Below are positions 12,301-23,238 of a stretch of 64,000 nt of DNA, piece by piece. Source of the DNA: Moniliella sp. 'wahieum' (lineage: Eukaryota > Basidiomycota > Moniliellomycetes > Moniliellales > Moniliellaceae). The position numbers and the translations under genes are program-made. The DNA is taken from NCBI GenBank assembly GCA_003971905.1, contig RSEE01000023.1:186001-250000 (forward strand), given 5' to 3'. Each line of letters begins with the position of its first letter. The stretch's first letter is position 1. The notes below the pieces were generated by a model that worked only from the letters and a program-made list of their open reading frames with translations, was not told the origin of the DNA and did not search any database.

Positions 12301-13414
12301 GAGGGGGCCGAGGAGCTTAATGATGAGGAAGAAGGGACCGAGGAGCTGATGGATGAAGATCTCGGTGGAGGACGTTGGAATGGGTGAGGTGGTGCTAGTG
12401 ATGGTGCTAGACGATCGGGATGTTGAGGACGATACGCTTGACACAGAGGTTGAAGAGGGGACACTCGTAATTGCCGTCCTCGAAAGGATGCTTCCAGGGG
12501 GAGGACGCTTTGGAAGCTTTCGCTTCTGAAGATTCACGACTGGCGCTGCGGCTCGAGTTGTAAGACGAGCGCGAGGGGATTTACTCCCGACTACGCTTCT
12601 GCTTGCACTCTTGCTAGCGAGACTGGCGCTCCTGCTTGTACTTTTGCTGGCCCGGCTGCACTTCTGCTTGCACTCTTGCTAGCCGGCTGGCGCTCCTGCT
12701 TGCACTCTTGCTGGCCAGGCTGGCACTTTGGGACGGATCCATCTCAACCTCCGCAGCCTTGGGGCCCGCTCCAAGACGTTGAAAAAGTGTGATGGCACGG
12801 GGGACGCGGTAAGACGCGAGAGTAGAGCGGGTGTGGGATGGTGGTGGGGCGGGGCAACAACAACGTTTGTTTTGCCTTCGGCCGGCGTGAACGGGTAGCG
12901 GACGTTGGCAGCGATGGTAGTGGCGAGGGTGGTTAGGGGGAGAAAAGAGAACGCAAGGGAAGATGGAGGTTGAACATACTATCCAGTGGGGCAAGTCCGG
13001 GCATGGGCTCTCCTGTGCCGCCCGAGTAGACTCTCCCTTGGGGGACACAGGCCCAGTGGCTGCACTCGACCCTGCCGTCACGACAGCGTTGCCCGATCGG
13101 GAAAAGAATGGCTGGGGCGTGGGGCGTGTGTCCTCCCGGGTGGGTGCACCGTCTGGCACAGGGACAGTCTCGCTAAAGGGATCGGATGGCTGAAAGTCAT
13201 ACAGCCAGCAGGGGGCGAGTGTGCTGCGCTGGGACCCTGCCATGTCGCGCTTTAAACATTACTCGATGCGTGAAGAAGCGCTTGCCCTGGGGATGGCGCT
13301 ACTCCGACGTCTTACCTGCTTCATCGAGCGTCGGCTAGGGGCGCGGAGGCCGGTAAGCGCGAGGCTGAGGAAGCAGAGGTGCAGCCGCGGCCTCTCACCA
13401 TCAATGCTCTGCAT
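9395..13414 (-). CDS. Ser/Thr-rich single-pass membrane protein with signal peptide
   Basis: Type I membrane protein of unknown function with the layout of a fungal cell-surface sensor or mucin. Seen on the minus strand: ATG 13412-13414 with a hydrophobic LHLCFLSLALTGL signal; a likely intron between MKQ and GSQRST (about 13235-13320); an extracellular part; a long Ser-rich stalk (about 11300-12480) built of SSSSLSSSVP-like units; then GQIAGIVLGSVFGALALLLI LALLAFILRRRKRG as a transmembrane helix with a basic stop-transfer (about 11015-11125); then a long cytosolic tail to about 9395 with segments such as VTYMTRDDRLLGPLQRYESP and RYSVYSPFEAHTNLLGPGAE. The stalk DNA is a 1-kb polypurine tract on the plus strand. 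Frames shift several times, and the C-terminal limit is approximate (9451 in another frame). Two neighbouring genes instead of one cannot be excluded. Confidence 0.55.
11350..12400. repeat. 1-kb polypurine GAAGAGG/GATGAAGAA minisatellite coding a Ser-rich stalk
   Basis: The plus strand is almost only G and A, made of imperfect units such as GAGGGAGATGAAGAA (clear tandem copies at about 11635-11740 and 12130-12215) and GACCGAGGAGCTGA-type units at 12220-12350. The minus strand codes Ser-rich peptide in one frame. A second open frame of Phe/Leu/Pro units is a by-product of the repeat. Confidence 0.85.
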
Positions 13415-13723
13415 GAGCCCACTGAATCCATTGCACGCAGCAGCCTGCTTATATACCGTTACAGCCGACAGCCAAACTAGGAATCGATAACCTGCGTTCT
13501 GTAGGATCCTCCGCAATCAGAGGGAACCATTAACAACGACAACGATGGAATCATCGTAATAATAGTACACACAGTTTTAGTATACACTCGACCGCCACAG
13601 TCATGGACGATGCGTTTTATACGCGTTATACCGCGCACGATTCTGGTCCAACACCTGCTATACCCGAAGACGATACATCCTCCTTGTCTCCCCATCCATC
13701 TCACCGACAGCAGGCATGCTGGC
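13415..13723. other. short intergenic region
   Basis: Lies between two minus-strand genes. It holds the promoter of the Ser-rich protein gene and the 3' end of the coiled-coil gene. Nothing else is recognised. Confidence 0.35.
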
Positions 13724-14600
13724 TTATCTATAATCTCTTCCGTCTCCCCTAAATGGATGCCGACGCGCCTGGTTCAACGGCTTGACGCCCAATCCCCTTG
13801 GTGCACTGACCCCACCGATCCCCTTTGCGCTGCTCGGCCCAGGCCCTGGCCGCACTCCTGGATCCTCAGAGGGGCAAGGACGTTTGGACCCAGCAAAAAC
13901 GCGAACCTTATTCGGCGACGCACTCTTGGAGGGGGACAAGATGCGGCTGGGGCCCGAAGCATGTTCCCCTTTCTCATTTCCTTCAGTGGCAGAGACGACT
14001 TGGTCTTGTGCGGTAGATGCCATAGTGCGCGCTTCGTCTCGCTCAGCTTGCAGCACCGCTCGCTCAGCCTCGGCATGGTTCGCCTTGGCCTCTGTGGCAG
14101 CCAAGGAGCGGGACGATCGCTCGGCTTCAGCAGCATGAGAAACAGACATCTCGACCAGGCGGAAATGGAAGGCCTGTATAGCCTCGTCGGCCGCACAGAC
14201 GACAGCTCTGATTGGATCGTCAAGTGCGTCTTCCCCCCGAGCGGGAGAGGACGGGGCAGCATTGGTGTCTAGACCCATGGAGAGGCTGGCGTCAAAATCT
14301 GGGAAGAGTGGGGTGGGGGCGCAGCACCGATTCGTCGGCCGCGTACCGCCCCCAATCGCTGCCGTGCATCAAGGACAGATGCGGGGCGAGCGCGTCAAGC
14401 ATCTGGGTATGTCCATCTAGCTGCCCTGTCGCCGTCTCCGTGTCCTCTCCTGCTTTTTCTCCTGTGTTTGTGGCTGATGGGACGGGAGAGAGGGAATGGT
14501 TTCTCTGCGCCTCCCGGCTGAGGGCTTGGGCCAGACGGCGTAGTTTGGCCTCGCTCGCCCTAAGACATGCTGCTAGACGTGCTGTGGACACCCACAACAC
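13724..14600 (-). CDS. hypothetical coiled-coil protein
   Basis: Not recognised. On the minus strand one frame reads ARLAACLRASEAKLRRLAQAL (helical), then a Thr/Glu-rich linker, HTQMLDALAPHLSLMHGSDWG, and after a frame change DALDDPIRAVVCAADEAIQAF, followed by a strongly helical segment rich in Ala and Glu (about 14040-14150: AAEAERSSRSLAATEAKA, QAERDEARTMASTAQDQV) that should form a coiled coil. The C-terminus is Ser/Pro-rich and basic. The start is uncertain: the frame opens with GTG at 14600, and an ATG just upstream is in another frame. It lies between the Ser-rich membrane protein and PIG-S on the same strand, so it might be a separate small gene; nothing indicates a link to GPI synthesis. 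Confidence 0.5.
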
Positions 14601-14862
14601 ATGGGGGCCACATTAAAAGTGCCGTTTAGTGTGAGGCGTTTGTCGGAACGCGGATGCATCGCGTGGCCCATAAATCACCTGTTCAATTTGAACGTTCAAC
14701 ATGCAATCTATGGGGATCTGGCCGATGCAGTTCTGACTGGGGTTCCATCAGTTCTCTCCATCTGCCACCTTCTCATTTGAGGTTGAGGCGGTACCACGGA
14801 TGTCAGCCTCTATGCACAAGCAAAGTAAAGGGGAATGGGAAATTGATGTATCAGACTGTGGA

Positions 14863-17102
14863 TTACGTCGCCCAATGCTCAATTCTTCGTCTTTGCCGCG
14901 CGCACCTGCCTTCGGTCTTGATGAGGCGAACGAGCGAGACGAGCAAGGGCACGGCGCAGGGGCAAAGAGAGGGGTGTAGATGGCGTACTTGTGTTCGTCG
15001 GGGAAGTAAAGCTGGGCAATCATAGAGGGGTGCAAGAAGCTGCGGGTGGAAAGGTAGGAGGCGTCCCATGCGTGGCGCAGCAGTTGTCGCAGTGGTTGGT
15101 CCGATAAGAGCGAGGGAGCAGCGGCCATATGCAGTGCAGCAAGCGCCGCTTCAAAGTCAGCATGCACATGGCGGTCCACTCCCAGCGCCTCCATCTGTTG
15201 AATCAGACGGGTAGTGGAGCGCAGCGTATCCCGTGCCGCCCGTACATTTTCGTGGATCCGAGCAAGAGCGAGAAGATCGGGGGCAAAGCGTGGGCTACTG
15301 CCGCCCTTGACCAGGGGATACCCAACAGCTTACGAAGCTGCTTGTCCCACAGCAGCAGCGCATCGTCTAGCCGTTCGTGGCTCAAGGGTACAGCGTACCC
15401 GGTTTCTGGTTTTTGCTCCAGCACCACCCCGCCCCCTGGGGAATGACCCAGCTGTGCGATGGGCTCACGTCCCCATCCCCACCGCGGACAAACAGGGGGC
15501 GGTGCCTTGGCGCAGGACATAGTAAAGCATATGCAGCGTCTGTGGCTCTTCTTGTCTCTGTCCCGACCCTGGCGGTTCAGTCGTCTCCCCGCCCATGGAG
15601 TAAGGGTAACGGGAAGACTTCCTCCTAAGCTCCAGGCTCCGGCATTGACAAACGTTTGCAAATCAGCCGGCTCCACCACTGAACGGGTGGCGGTGTGATT
15701 GACGTCTTGCTCCTCCATAAACCACTGCAGCGCAAACGACCCATCGTCGGCGCCGGAGTCAGGCCCAGACTCCTTTTGCTCAGAGCCCACCTCTTCTGTA
15801 CTTGATGCGTCTGCAAGAGCTGGTGGCTCCTCGGGGGAGGTGGGGAGGTGATCTTGGGACGAAGTATCCTCGGAGTTCTCGTCCTCCTTCACTGGCTCTG
15901 GAGAAACGTCATTGGGAGGAGGCAGGGATTCCGGAGATGCGGAAGCAACGGGAATCGCCCGCTGAACTCGGACATACTCCTTGGCAGTCCAAGAAACCGT
16001 GTCGAGGGTAGGCTCAAAGGCAAGTGGAGCATGGAAGAGCATCTGTGTCGTCACCTGAAAATGGTGCAGTCCCAACCGGGAAAGCGAGGCGAGGGTAGCT
16101 GCCAACCTGTCAGCTCCGTTGGTTTGCTGTAGTGTATGCTCTCCTTCGAGCACAGCAGGTGTGCGAGGATCAGCCTGTTCCCGGGCCAGCGACTGCTCCA
16201 GTGCGTTGGCCAAAGACCAGAAGTGTACTGGCGAATCGATCTCATCTCTTGCCGTGGGAGTTCCACGGGAATCAGTTGTATTGTCAGGGGTTGCAGCGAC
16301 ATCGAGATCGAGATCGGAATCAGTTGGAAGGAAGGTGGTGTCCTCCTGCACGAGGCTGAACACAATCTCGACTGAGCGCATGTACTGGATCGCCTTGCTC
16401 GAGGCTTCTCCCGCCGGATCCGACTGGCACACTCCCCCCGCGTGAGAAAGGCATGAGATGGGGAACAATTCCAGGAAGCCGGCAGCAATGTTGGACCCGG
16501 CGTTGGGTGCTGCTACATCCACACTCAGGGGGAGAACAGCGGACAACTCGGCGGCCGCCGGCTGGGAGGTGCTTTGTGAATCACCACGCCGCGATGCGGT
16601 AGTCTAGCACATACCCATTGTGAGGTCCTTCCCAATCCGTTTCGTTCGAGCCGGAGAGGGAGTGAGTCAAGGCTTGAAGAGGAGTGGGGTACTCGTCTGC
16701 TTCTGAGGCGGGACCACATCAAAGCGGATGCAGGCTGCAGCGCCACCATCGCCGCCGGACAATCGGTCGGACTCAGTAGCTTGGCTAGCAGCGTGGCGGA
16801 GGACATCCTGGGTGTCTTGGGCAACAGCGACCCAATCCAATGTGTGTCCTCCATGGGGAACGAGGCGAATGCGGATCGGAAAGAGGGCAAGACAGTCTGG
16901 GGTGTCGGCGGGATCGGCATCGATGATGGGGTCGGCGGGCAAGCGCGGCGCTCGATGGCAGTGGTGTGCCACCAGGCGGGCAAGCAGGCGGCGGCGAGCA
17001 GCAGCACACTGCACAGGATAGCGCTGCGTACGCCCAGGCCCTGGAACGCATCAAGGCGCTTGCTAGGCGCCGAAGCGCGGCAGCCAGCGACGCAGGCGTC
17101 AT
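14863..17102 (-). CDS. GPI17: PIG-S / Gpi17, GPI transamidase subunit
   Basis: Subunit of the ER GPI transamidase, which attaches preformed GPI anchors to protein C-termini. Seen on the minus strand: ATG at 17102, N-terminal helix LLLAAACLPAWWHTTAIERR (about 16945-17005; the WW.TT.I.RA pattern is family-typical), SVEIVFSLVQED (about 16345-16380), LSRLGLHHFQVTTQMLFHAPL, an acidic spacer (about 15790-15930), DLQTFVNAGAWSL (about 15630-15670), KQLRKLLGIP, SFLHPSMIAQLYFPDEHKYA (about 14990-15050) and the C-terminal membrane segment APVPLPLLVSLVRLIK-like, ending EHWAT. The order matches PIG-S throughout. The gene is about 700 codons with several one-base frame changes and probably an intron near 16600. 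It faces PGAP1 across a 475-bp shared promoter. Confidence 0.9.
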
Positions 17103-17577
17103 GGCAGCGCAGCCGGTTCGAGATGGGGGGGAGAGGTGGGGGAAGGGAAATGGGAGGCGGGCGCGCCAGCTTCCGGCGGCAAGTCCAGGCTCAGTCTCGG
17201 GCTCAAGGCTCAACTTGAGCTGGTCAACCTGATCACGGGCGTGGTTAGCTGGAGCTCAGCCTCGACTTGAAGTTGAAGGTTGAAGGTTGAAGCTTCAAGC
17301 TTCAAGGCCCAAGCTAGCCAAACGCTGCCAAACGCTCGCGCTGCTCACGCCTTCCTGGACGCCAGGCGGGGCGTGTTCCACCCCGGCAATGTTGCAACTG
17401 TTCAATTGAAACGCACTCTTCGTGCGATGATCCGATGACGACCAGTGACTATCGATGACAATCCTGAACGTTCAATATTCAATTGAGACCTCCCGCTAAC
17501 AGCAGCGCAACAGCAACACCACAGCAGCAGCCGTGTGGACCCCACCTCCGTCGCCACATCCACCACCGCCTGTCGCG
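17103..17577. promoter_or_regulatory. bidirectional promoter of PIG-S and PGAP1
   Basis: The 475 bp between the two start codons must hold both promoters. It contains a TTGAAG cluster (17266-17307), TTCAATTGAA at about 17399-17410, GTGACTATCGATGAC at about 17442, and GAACGTTCAATATTCAATTG at about 17467-17486. Each of these motifs recurs in other intergenic regions of the window. Confidence 0.6.
17266..17307. repeat. TTGAAG/GAAGCTT cluster
   Basis: Reads TTGAAGTTGAAGGTTGAAGG followed by the inverted AGCTTCAAGCTTCAAGG, so it is partly palindromic. It belongs to the dispersed GAAGCTT family also found at 23239, 34176, 41162, 48068 and 54140. Confidence 0.8.
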
Positions 17578-20500
17578 ATGGACTGGGCCGCTGGCGCGTG
17601 GGTCCGCTTGACGCGCACCAGGCTCAATGTACTTCTGGCCGCCGCCGCGCTCTATCTACCGCGCTGTGGTGGGGGCGTGGGTGGGTGGTGGCGGAGCTAC
17701 CCAACCGGTTGGGGGCGACGCAGGCGTGCGAGATGAGCCGCATGTGGCCGGCCTACGCGGACTATACGCCGCGGATGGTCTCGCCCTCGGGCCTGGCGGC
17801 ATCTGTGCCAGGACGGGCCGGGAAATACCGCCTGCTGCTCTACCGTGAAGGCTACCTTCAGCCCAGCATCCAGATGCCTTCCCGCCCTCGGGCCAGCCTG
17901 CCCTCTTTGTCCCAGGCAACGCTGGCAGCTACGGCCAAGTACGCAGTGTGGCTTCCAGCGCAGCGTACCAGTACTGGTCCCATGACTACGTCGCAGACCC
18001 TTCTGCCTTTGATGGCACCCCTCGGCCCGAGTGGAGCAACCTGACTGCCCGCGGCATCGATTGGTGGACATCGACTTTAACGAAGACTTTTCTGCCCTCC
18101 ATGGTGACACCCTTGTTGAACAGGCCGTCTTTGTTAATGAGGCGATCACTTACCTCCAATCCCTTTACCCAGGCGATCACGTCCGTGTGCCTCTTCTGGC
18201 CCACTCCATGGGTGGAATCGTATCCCGCCTGGCCATGGCTCTCCCTGAGCACCCCCCACGCAGCGTCGACACCCTCGTAACCCTTTCCACCCCTCATGCA
18301 TATCCTGTTTTGGCTTTTGATGGAGGGATTGCAAGTGTCTACCGCCTCATCAATGCTGCGCCCGCCTTGCCCGAACCACCGCTGTTGGTCAGCATTGCGT
18401 GGTGCGTTGGATGTTCAAGTTTCCCCTGACGCTGCCAATATCGCCGTCTCCCCCGTCTGGAAGGGGGAAAACATCACCATCTCTAGCAATGCTGTGCCAG
18501 GAACGTGGTGCAGCGTCGACCACTTGGCCATCATGTGGTGCCACCAACTGCGTACCCGCGTCGCTACCGGTTTTCTGCAGTCGGCATTGCCCGGGTACAG
18601 TAGCCAGCGGAAGGCCATGTGGCTCAAGGCCCTGGGAGTGGTCAATGATCAAGTCCCCTTCCTCCCAGCTGGCGAAGATGTCGAGATTGAAGCAGTGGTA
18701 AACGAGATCTCGCTCGATTATGAGAATCCTGATTCGTCGCTGAGCCTGGTAACCAACAGAGCGCCCGCTACGGTCTTCCAGGTTAGGCTGTGCCACCAGC
18801 CTGTAGGTGGGCCGTGCTATCTTCTTCCACCTGAGCGCTGGAGACTTATGCCGCCATCTTCCGAGTACGCTTTGGATTTCCCTGATCCCAGCGTGACGTA
18901 TGGTACTCAAGGTCAGGGGTTGTGGCACGCGTTACTCTCGGTCGGCGCGTTGCGCGCATTGGGATCCAGCAAATCTATGTTGAGCGTTTGGACCCGGACA
19001 TTGCTGCGTTCATGGAGCCCACGTTTGCTCCGCCTCCTACTTGGCCTCCGAGATCGCCGTGTCCACCATGGGTCGTACACTCGAGTTCTTCTGCCCGAGG
19101 TGGACTCAAGCTTAAAAGTGTTCGAGCTTGAGGTCGATATTCCTCCTCGCCATTGCTTGCCCCCCACCACATTCAAGATTGGTTTCTCCTTTGATTCGAG
19201 TCAGCAGCCAAAGCAGTTTGGATAGGTATGGTCCCCTTCTCTCAATATGGTGGGACCAATCGGCTTACGGTTGCGCTCACTGGCAGCGCACCGCTCTCAC
19301 CCCCGCTCGACCCTTCGCAACGAGGAGCACTTGTCGAGTTGTGGATGGACAAAAAGCCCATGTCAGGTCTGGCAGCCGAATGCGACCGAGCACCTGTGCG
19401 CATTCGAGCCAAACGCCAATGGATCGCTTCGGCAGGGCGGGTGTTTATACGTACGCACCGCGCTGGTTATTGTTCCGATCATTCAGCTTGCCTTCGTCTT
19501 AATTTTGGCCAAAGTATCCCCATCTGGTATGTCGGCCTGCCGTCTTGATCCGTTCCTTTTCTCTGACTGTTCCTTTCCAGCCGGCACCACAACCCTCATT
19601 TTTCAATCGCTTTTAGCATCAGGGGTTGCCTCGGCAGCTGTCCTTATCGCGTGTGACTTACTCGCCTCTGTCCTCCCTGCTTGGTCGGTCTACCCTTTCT
19701 TTAGCACAGGCACCTTGGGGCTAGGCCTGACGTTTTCAGGGTTAAGCCTACCGGAACGAGTTGGGACTATACTACTGGTCGTGCTGACGGGCCTGGCACT
19801 GACCCTCGCTGGTACGGGGATTTTAGGCATTCTCGTCACACTATTCCGGCTAGGTGCCAAATGTCTACCCGCCCATACCCTCACCAGCGGGCCAAGTGCT
19901 GGCTCCACCAGCTCAAGCTCTTGGGGGTGGACGGTCTTTTGGCGTACGCTGCCCAGCGTAGTGATTGCACTTGCTGTGGGCTTGTTTGTTCCCCATCAGG
20001 TGGTGATTGTCGTCCTGCTGCTGATCCAGCTTGCCCTTGTCTCCGTCTTGCCCAATCGTGGGCCGAACAGCCGAGCTGACGCTTTGTTGCTCTATGTCCT
20101 CTTTTGGCTCATTCCTCTACGGGGCCCCGGGCTGTTTGTCTGGGTGCGCAACATGATCTTTGGTTGGTCGTCACCGGCCGGCATCAAACTTACCTCAATG
20201 CCTGGGCTGAGCGAGGCAAGTGGGGACCACAACCCGTTCTTTATCCTCCCCTTTTTCGCCCTGGTTCAACGGAGTGTGTCTCAGTCTTTCCGTCCCATGT
20301 CTGCCACACCACCAAATGGGCCAGGTCGGTTCCCTTACCTTGAACTCGCTGCCCTTCTTGTCGCGATCGTTGTGGTTGCTGCCTTGGCGCCGTACAAGAC
20401 CTACTTGTGCTTTGACGTGGTGTGCTTCCTCCTGCTGCGGCTTACTGGGCCACGACAGCGCACTGGCGACCAGCACCCAAGGCTCGCCCCGACGTGGTGG

Positions 20501-20593
20501 AAGGCTACACTTTCTCTCCGGATCAGCGCATTGAGCTGGGACCTCTCCTTCCCAGCCAAGTATCTGCCGCTTCTTCCCTGCCTGCCGAGTTGA
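17578..20593 (+). CDS. BST1: PGAP1 / Bst1, GPI inositol-deacylase
   Basis: ER lipase that removes the acyl chain from the inositol of GPI anchors so that GPI proteins can leave for the Golgi. Seen: N-terminal helix LNVLLAAAALYL after ATG 17578; CEMSRMWPAY and KYRLLLYREGYLQ (about 17730-17860), as in Bst1; FVPGNAGSYGQVRSVASSAA (about 17906-17965); lipase motif LLAHSMGGIVSR (about 18193-18228; Ser nucleophile; the family usually has GHSMGG); TLSTPH; PGTWCSVDHLAIMWCHQL (about 18499-18552), the typical SVDH.AI.WC block; then a large C-terminal multi-helix region (about 19570-20450) with DHNPFFILPFFALV. Frame slips occur, for example near 18395 (VSIA/GGALDVQV). The last ~50 residues before the stop at 20593 are not convincing and may be in the wrong frame. 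Confidence 0.9.
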
Positions 20594-20690
20594 TCCCGCC
20601 GGATCTCGAGAGTGCAGGTAAGGGTGCGAGCAACGTCGAGCGCATCGCCGAGACGGACAAAGAGGAGAAGCCCGACGAGCCCGAACATCT

Positions 20691-21342
20691 CATGGAAAGA
20701 GCCAGGGAGGAAGCGTCGGTGCCGCCCTCACCCCTTACTCCCCCTCCCAGCCCACCGGTCCAGCTGGATCGTGCGATCAAGGTGTACCTGGACGAGGTAG
20801 ATGTGTACGAAGCGGCACGGGAACGAGCCCATGCCGCTCTCACAGGGGGCTCATGTCACTTGCCAAGGCTCGGATGGAGGTACCAGCAGGGGCTGGGCGC
20901 GCGAATCGGCAAGGACGGGTTGGATGCGCGCGTCCGCACAGCCAGCTTGCACGTGCGGGTAGAGCAAGAACCTGATGGCCCCATTCGCTGGCGACTGGTC
21001 AAGCCCCCACCCCCGCCTGCACCCGAACCTTCACCCGAACCCGAATCCGAATCCAAAGGAGAGGGGAACAAGACAGAGAAAGCGCCTCCAAAAAAGACGC
21101 TTCGCCCGGTTGACCCTCTTTACCAGTTTGCTGCCCTACCTCCTCCGGCGCTGAGAAGGGCCCAAACGCAGTTCCGCGAGGCCTTGCTTGCCCTGGTAGG
21201 GCCTTTGGAATCTACGGCCTCTCCAGGATCTGACAAGGCCCACACGGATGGGGAAAACGCGCCCAAGCCTAGTATGGCTGAAAGCATTGCTGCGCTCAGT
21301 GGGCTGGCTGACCGCGTCCAAACCGCTCAAACGGAGCTATAA
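20691..21342 (+). CDS. VMA22: VMA22 / CCDC115, V-ATPase assembly factor
   Basis: ER assembly factor for the V0 sector of the vacuolar ATPase. Seen: N-terminal helix QLDRAIKVYLDEVDVYE, GSCHLPRLGWRYQQGLGARI (compare LSKARYSMG in human CCDC115), ASLHVRVEQE, and above all DPLYQFAALPPPALRRAQTQ (about 21112-21171), which matches DPLTWFG..VP..LRQAQ of CCDC115/Vma22, followed by a final helix ending in the stop at 21342. The length from ATG 20691 is 217 codons (family about 180), with a Pro/Glu/Lys insert at about 21001-21090. The same frame is open upstream to 20422 and overlaps the end of PGAP1, so an earlier start or a PGAP1-VMA22 read-through cannot be excluded. Unusually for this window the whole domain is in one frame. 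Confidence 0.82.
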
Positions 21343-21578
21343 CCCCCGCCCATCTGCAAAAAAGACTGTGCCTGGATCCCTCGTGACATGGATGCAATTA
21401 TCGTCAGGTCTGTACGATCCATGTGCGATTGGCATGACCAGGGGGAATGTTGTCCAAAGAACATGTACGTTTGAGCCGGTATCGAACAAGGTAGATGATT
21501 ATAGATCAATCCTCGAAAATTACTTTCCTTCGGCGGGCGATGAGAAAGTAAATAGAAGCGTGAGCGTCACTCGTCCTT

Positions 21579-22855
21579 TCACTCGTCCTTACTCTTCGCC
21601 TCATCGTTGGTCGCCGCCTGCGAGGCCACTTCCCGCAACCAAAGGTAGTTGCTGAAGAGCCAGCCAGGACCAAAGAAGACGAAATGGGGAGCGGAGAAAT
21701 CCACTGAGGCAAGACCGGGGGTCAGCATTCGGTCCCTGTAGCAGGAAGAAGGAATATGGACTTACGTTCAGCACGCGACGTCGCGGGTGGATTTGAACAA
21801 TTTTGGTTTGTTCGACTTGCAGATCGTCGGCATATGCGTCAATCAACACCACCCAGTACTCGGCTAACGCGATCGCCAGCGTATCAAACAAAAGCAGCCA
21901 TTCTCCATCACTGCTCATACCACCCTTTTTGACCAGAGCATAAACGGCGCCCAGATAGTCCCGCGGGGACGAAACCAGCGTGGCACAGTCAAACAGAGCG
22001 TCACGACCATCAAACAATGTCACGAGAAGTGTCTTTCCTTCGTGCCACATTAGCCACATGGAAAACATGCAGCCCAAGTAGGACATAATGCTGTTGTTCC
22101 AATACAGGTCGATGATCGCCGAATGGTTCTTCTTGTTGCCAGCGTGGCTTTAACGAGCTTGGCGACCACAGGCGCCAAAACCAGAGGGAGGAAAAACAGA
22201 GGCGAAAACTGAAAAGCGACATTGGTCCACACCCACTGAGGGTGGTCCACCCCCAGGAACGTAGTCAACATACTACTCCCCCAAAGGCGGCAGAGGCAAT
22301 TTGCAAAAACACAATGGCCAACGCCGGCGCGGGCGTACGAGGCACAAAGGCAGGGGAGCGGGCCTGGCGAAGGCGGTACCAAGCGTACCACGGGATGTAG
22401 AGGATGTTGAGTGCAGCACCCATCATGATAACCTGCCCCATCGACAGAATCAAGACGAACCACGAGACCAACAGGACCGTACAGCTCGGCTCCCGCAGCG
22501 CTTCCACAAACATGCTGGACACCATGGGCGTGGCTGCCATGCCGATACACTACCTCCCCGCGACCAAAGCGGGTGGCAAGCATGTGCTTGAAGAATAAGA
22601 CGAGCACCCAGAAGAAATTTACGGCTGTGTCCCATGCGGTAGCAAGAGGGGCGGCAGGCGAGTCAGGGTCAAAGAAGGAGGCAAATGTGCCCTTGGAAGG
22701 AGACAGGCCCAGCTGCCGCTTGACATGGACGGGGCCTTTGCGGAGGCTGTGTTGCATCTCGCCAAAGGGGCCGTGGTTGCCGCCACAAAGACGGCGACGC
22801 CCACCGCGATGCCAAGCAAGGCAGTGGTAACAACGCCTCTGACTTGGCCGGGCAT
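21579..22855 (-). CDS. multi-pass membrane protein, family unrecognised
   Basis: I do not recognise this protein. On the minus strand it opens with MPGQVRGVVTTALLGIAVGV (hydrophobic, signal-anchor-like, ATG 22855; ATG 22933 also in frame), then DTAVNFFWVLVLFFKHML ATRFGRGEVVY, ALREPSCTVLLVSWFVLILS MGQVIMMGAALN, APALAIVFLQIASAAFGG, VAFQFSPLFFLPLVLAPVVA, MSYLGCMFSMWLMWHEGK, and a more polar part SPRDYLGAVYALVKKGGMSS with DTLAIALAEYWVVLIDAY. Intron 21704-21765 joins RRRVLN to VDFSAPHFVFFGPGWLFSNY, and the end is KSKDE at 21579. There are about five to six membrane helices. The C-terminal KSKDE is not a standard ER-retrieval signal. It is convergent with VMA22. Confidence 0.65.
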
Positions 22856-23034
22856 GAGCGGTGAGGCCAGAGGGCGGAGGGCGGGGGAAGGGAGAAGAGG
22901 GTGGTGGCAGAGGGCAAGGGGATCCTTTCGCATGCGCTATAACCGAATCGGACGAGCGTTAGGGATGTCCGATGGGGGCTGGCAAAACAGAGACCAGAGC
23001 GCCGCGGTTGGGGTAAAGAAGACAACCGTGCCCT

Positions 23035-23225
23035 TTCACGAGCGGTCACCGGTCATCACGCGTCGCGTCACGCCGTCAGCGTTCAGCCGGACCGTCACAC
23101 GTTACACGGATTGTCACGCGCCAAGCCCCGGCTTGGTATGCAGTGACTAGCACGTCCAGTGCCTCCTTCGTTGGACGACGCGTGACGCGGGCGTAACCGC
23201 GCAACACGTAACGCGTAACCCCGAC
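23035..23225. repeat. cluster of CGCGTCACG/GTAACGCG boxes
   Basis: Includes GGTCACCGGTCATCACGCGT, CGCGTCACGCCG, CACACGTTACACGG, GACGCGTGACGCGGGCGTAA and ACACGTAACGCGTAAC. Similar short boxes occur at about 24130-24152, 26905-27060, 34560-34630 and 37010-37080. They look like transcription-factor sites or a degenerate minisatellite. Confidence 0.6.
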
Positions 23226-23238
23226 TCGTCATCTCGAC

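Noticed and set aside
11275-12537. 420-residue minus-strand frame rich in Phe, Leu, Ser and Pro units
   Set aside because: It is the second frame of the polypurine repeat. Its first 60 residues do read as Ser/Thr-rich stalk, but the FISLFF units are a repeat artefact, while the neighbouring Ser-rich frame fits the stalk of a membrane protein.
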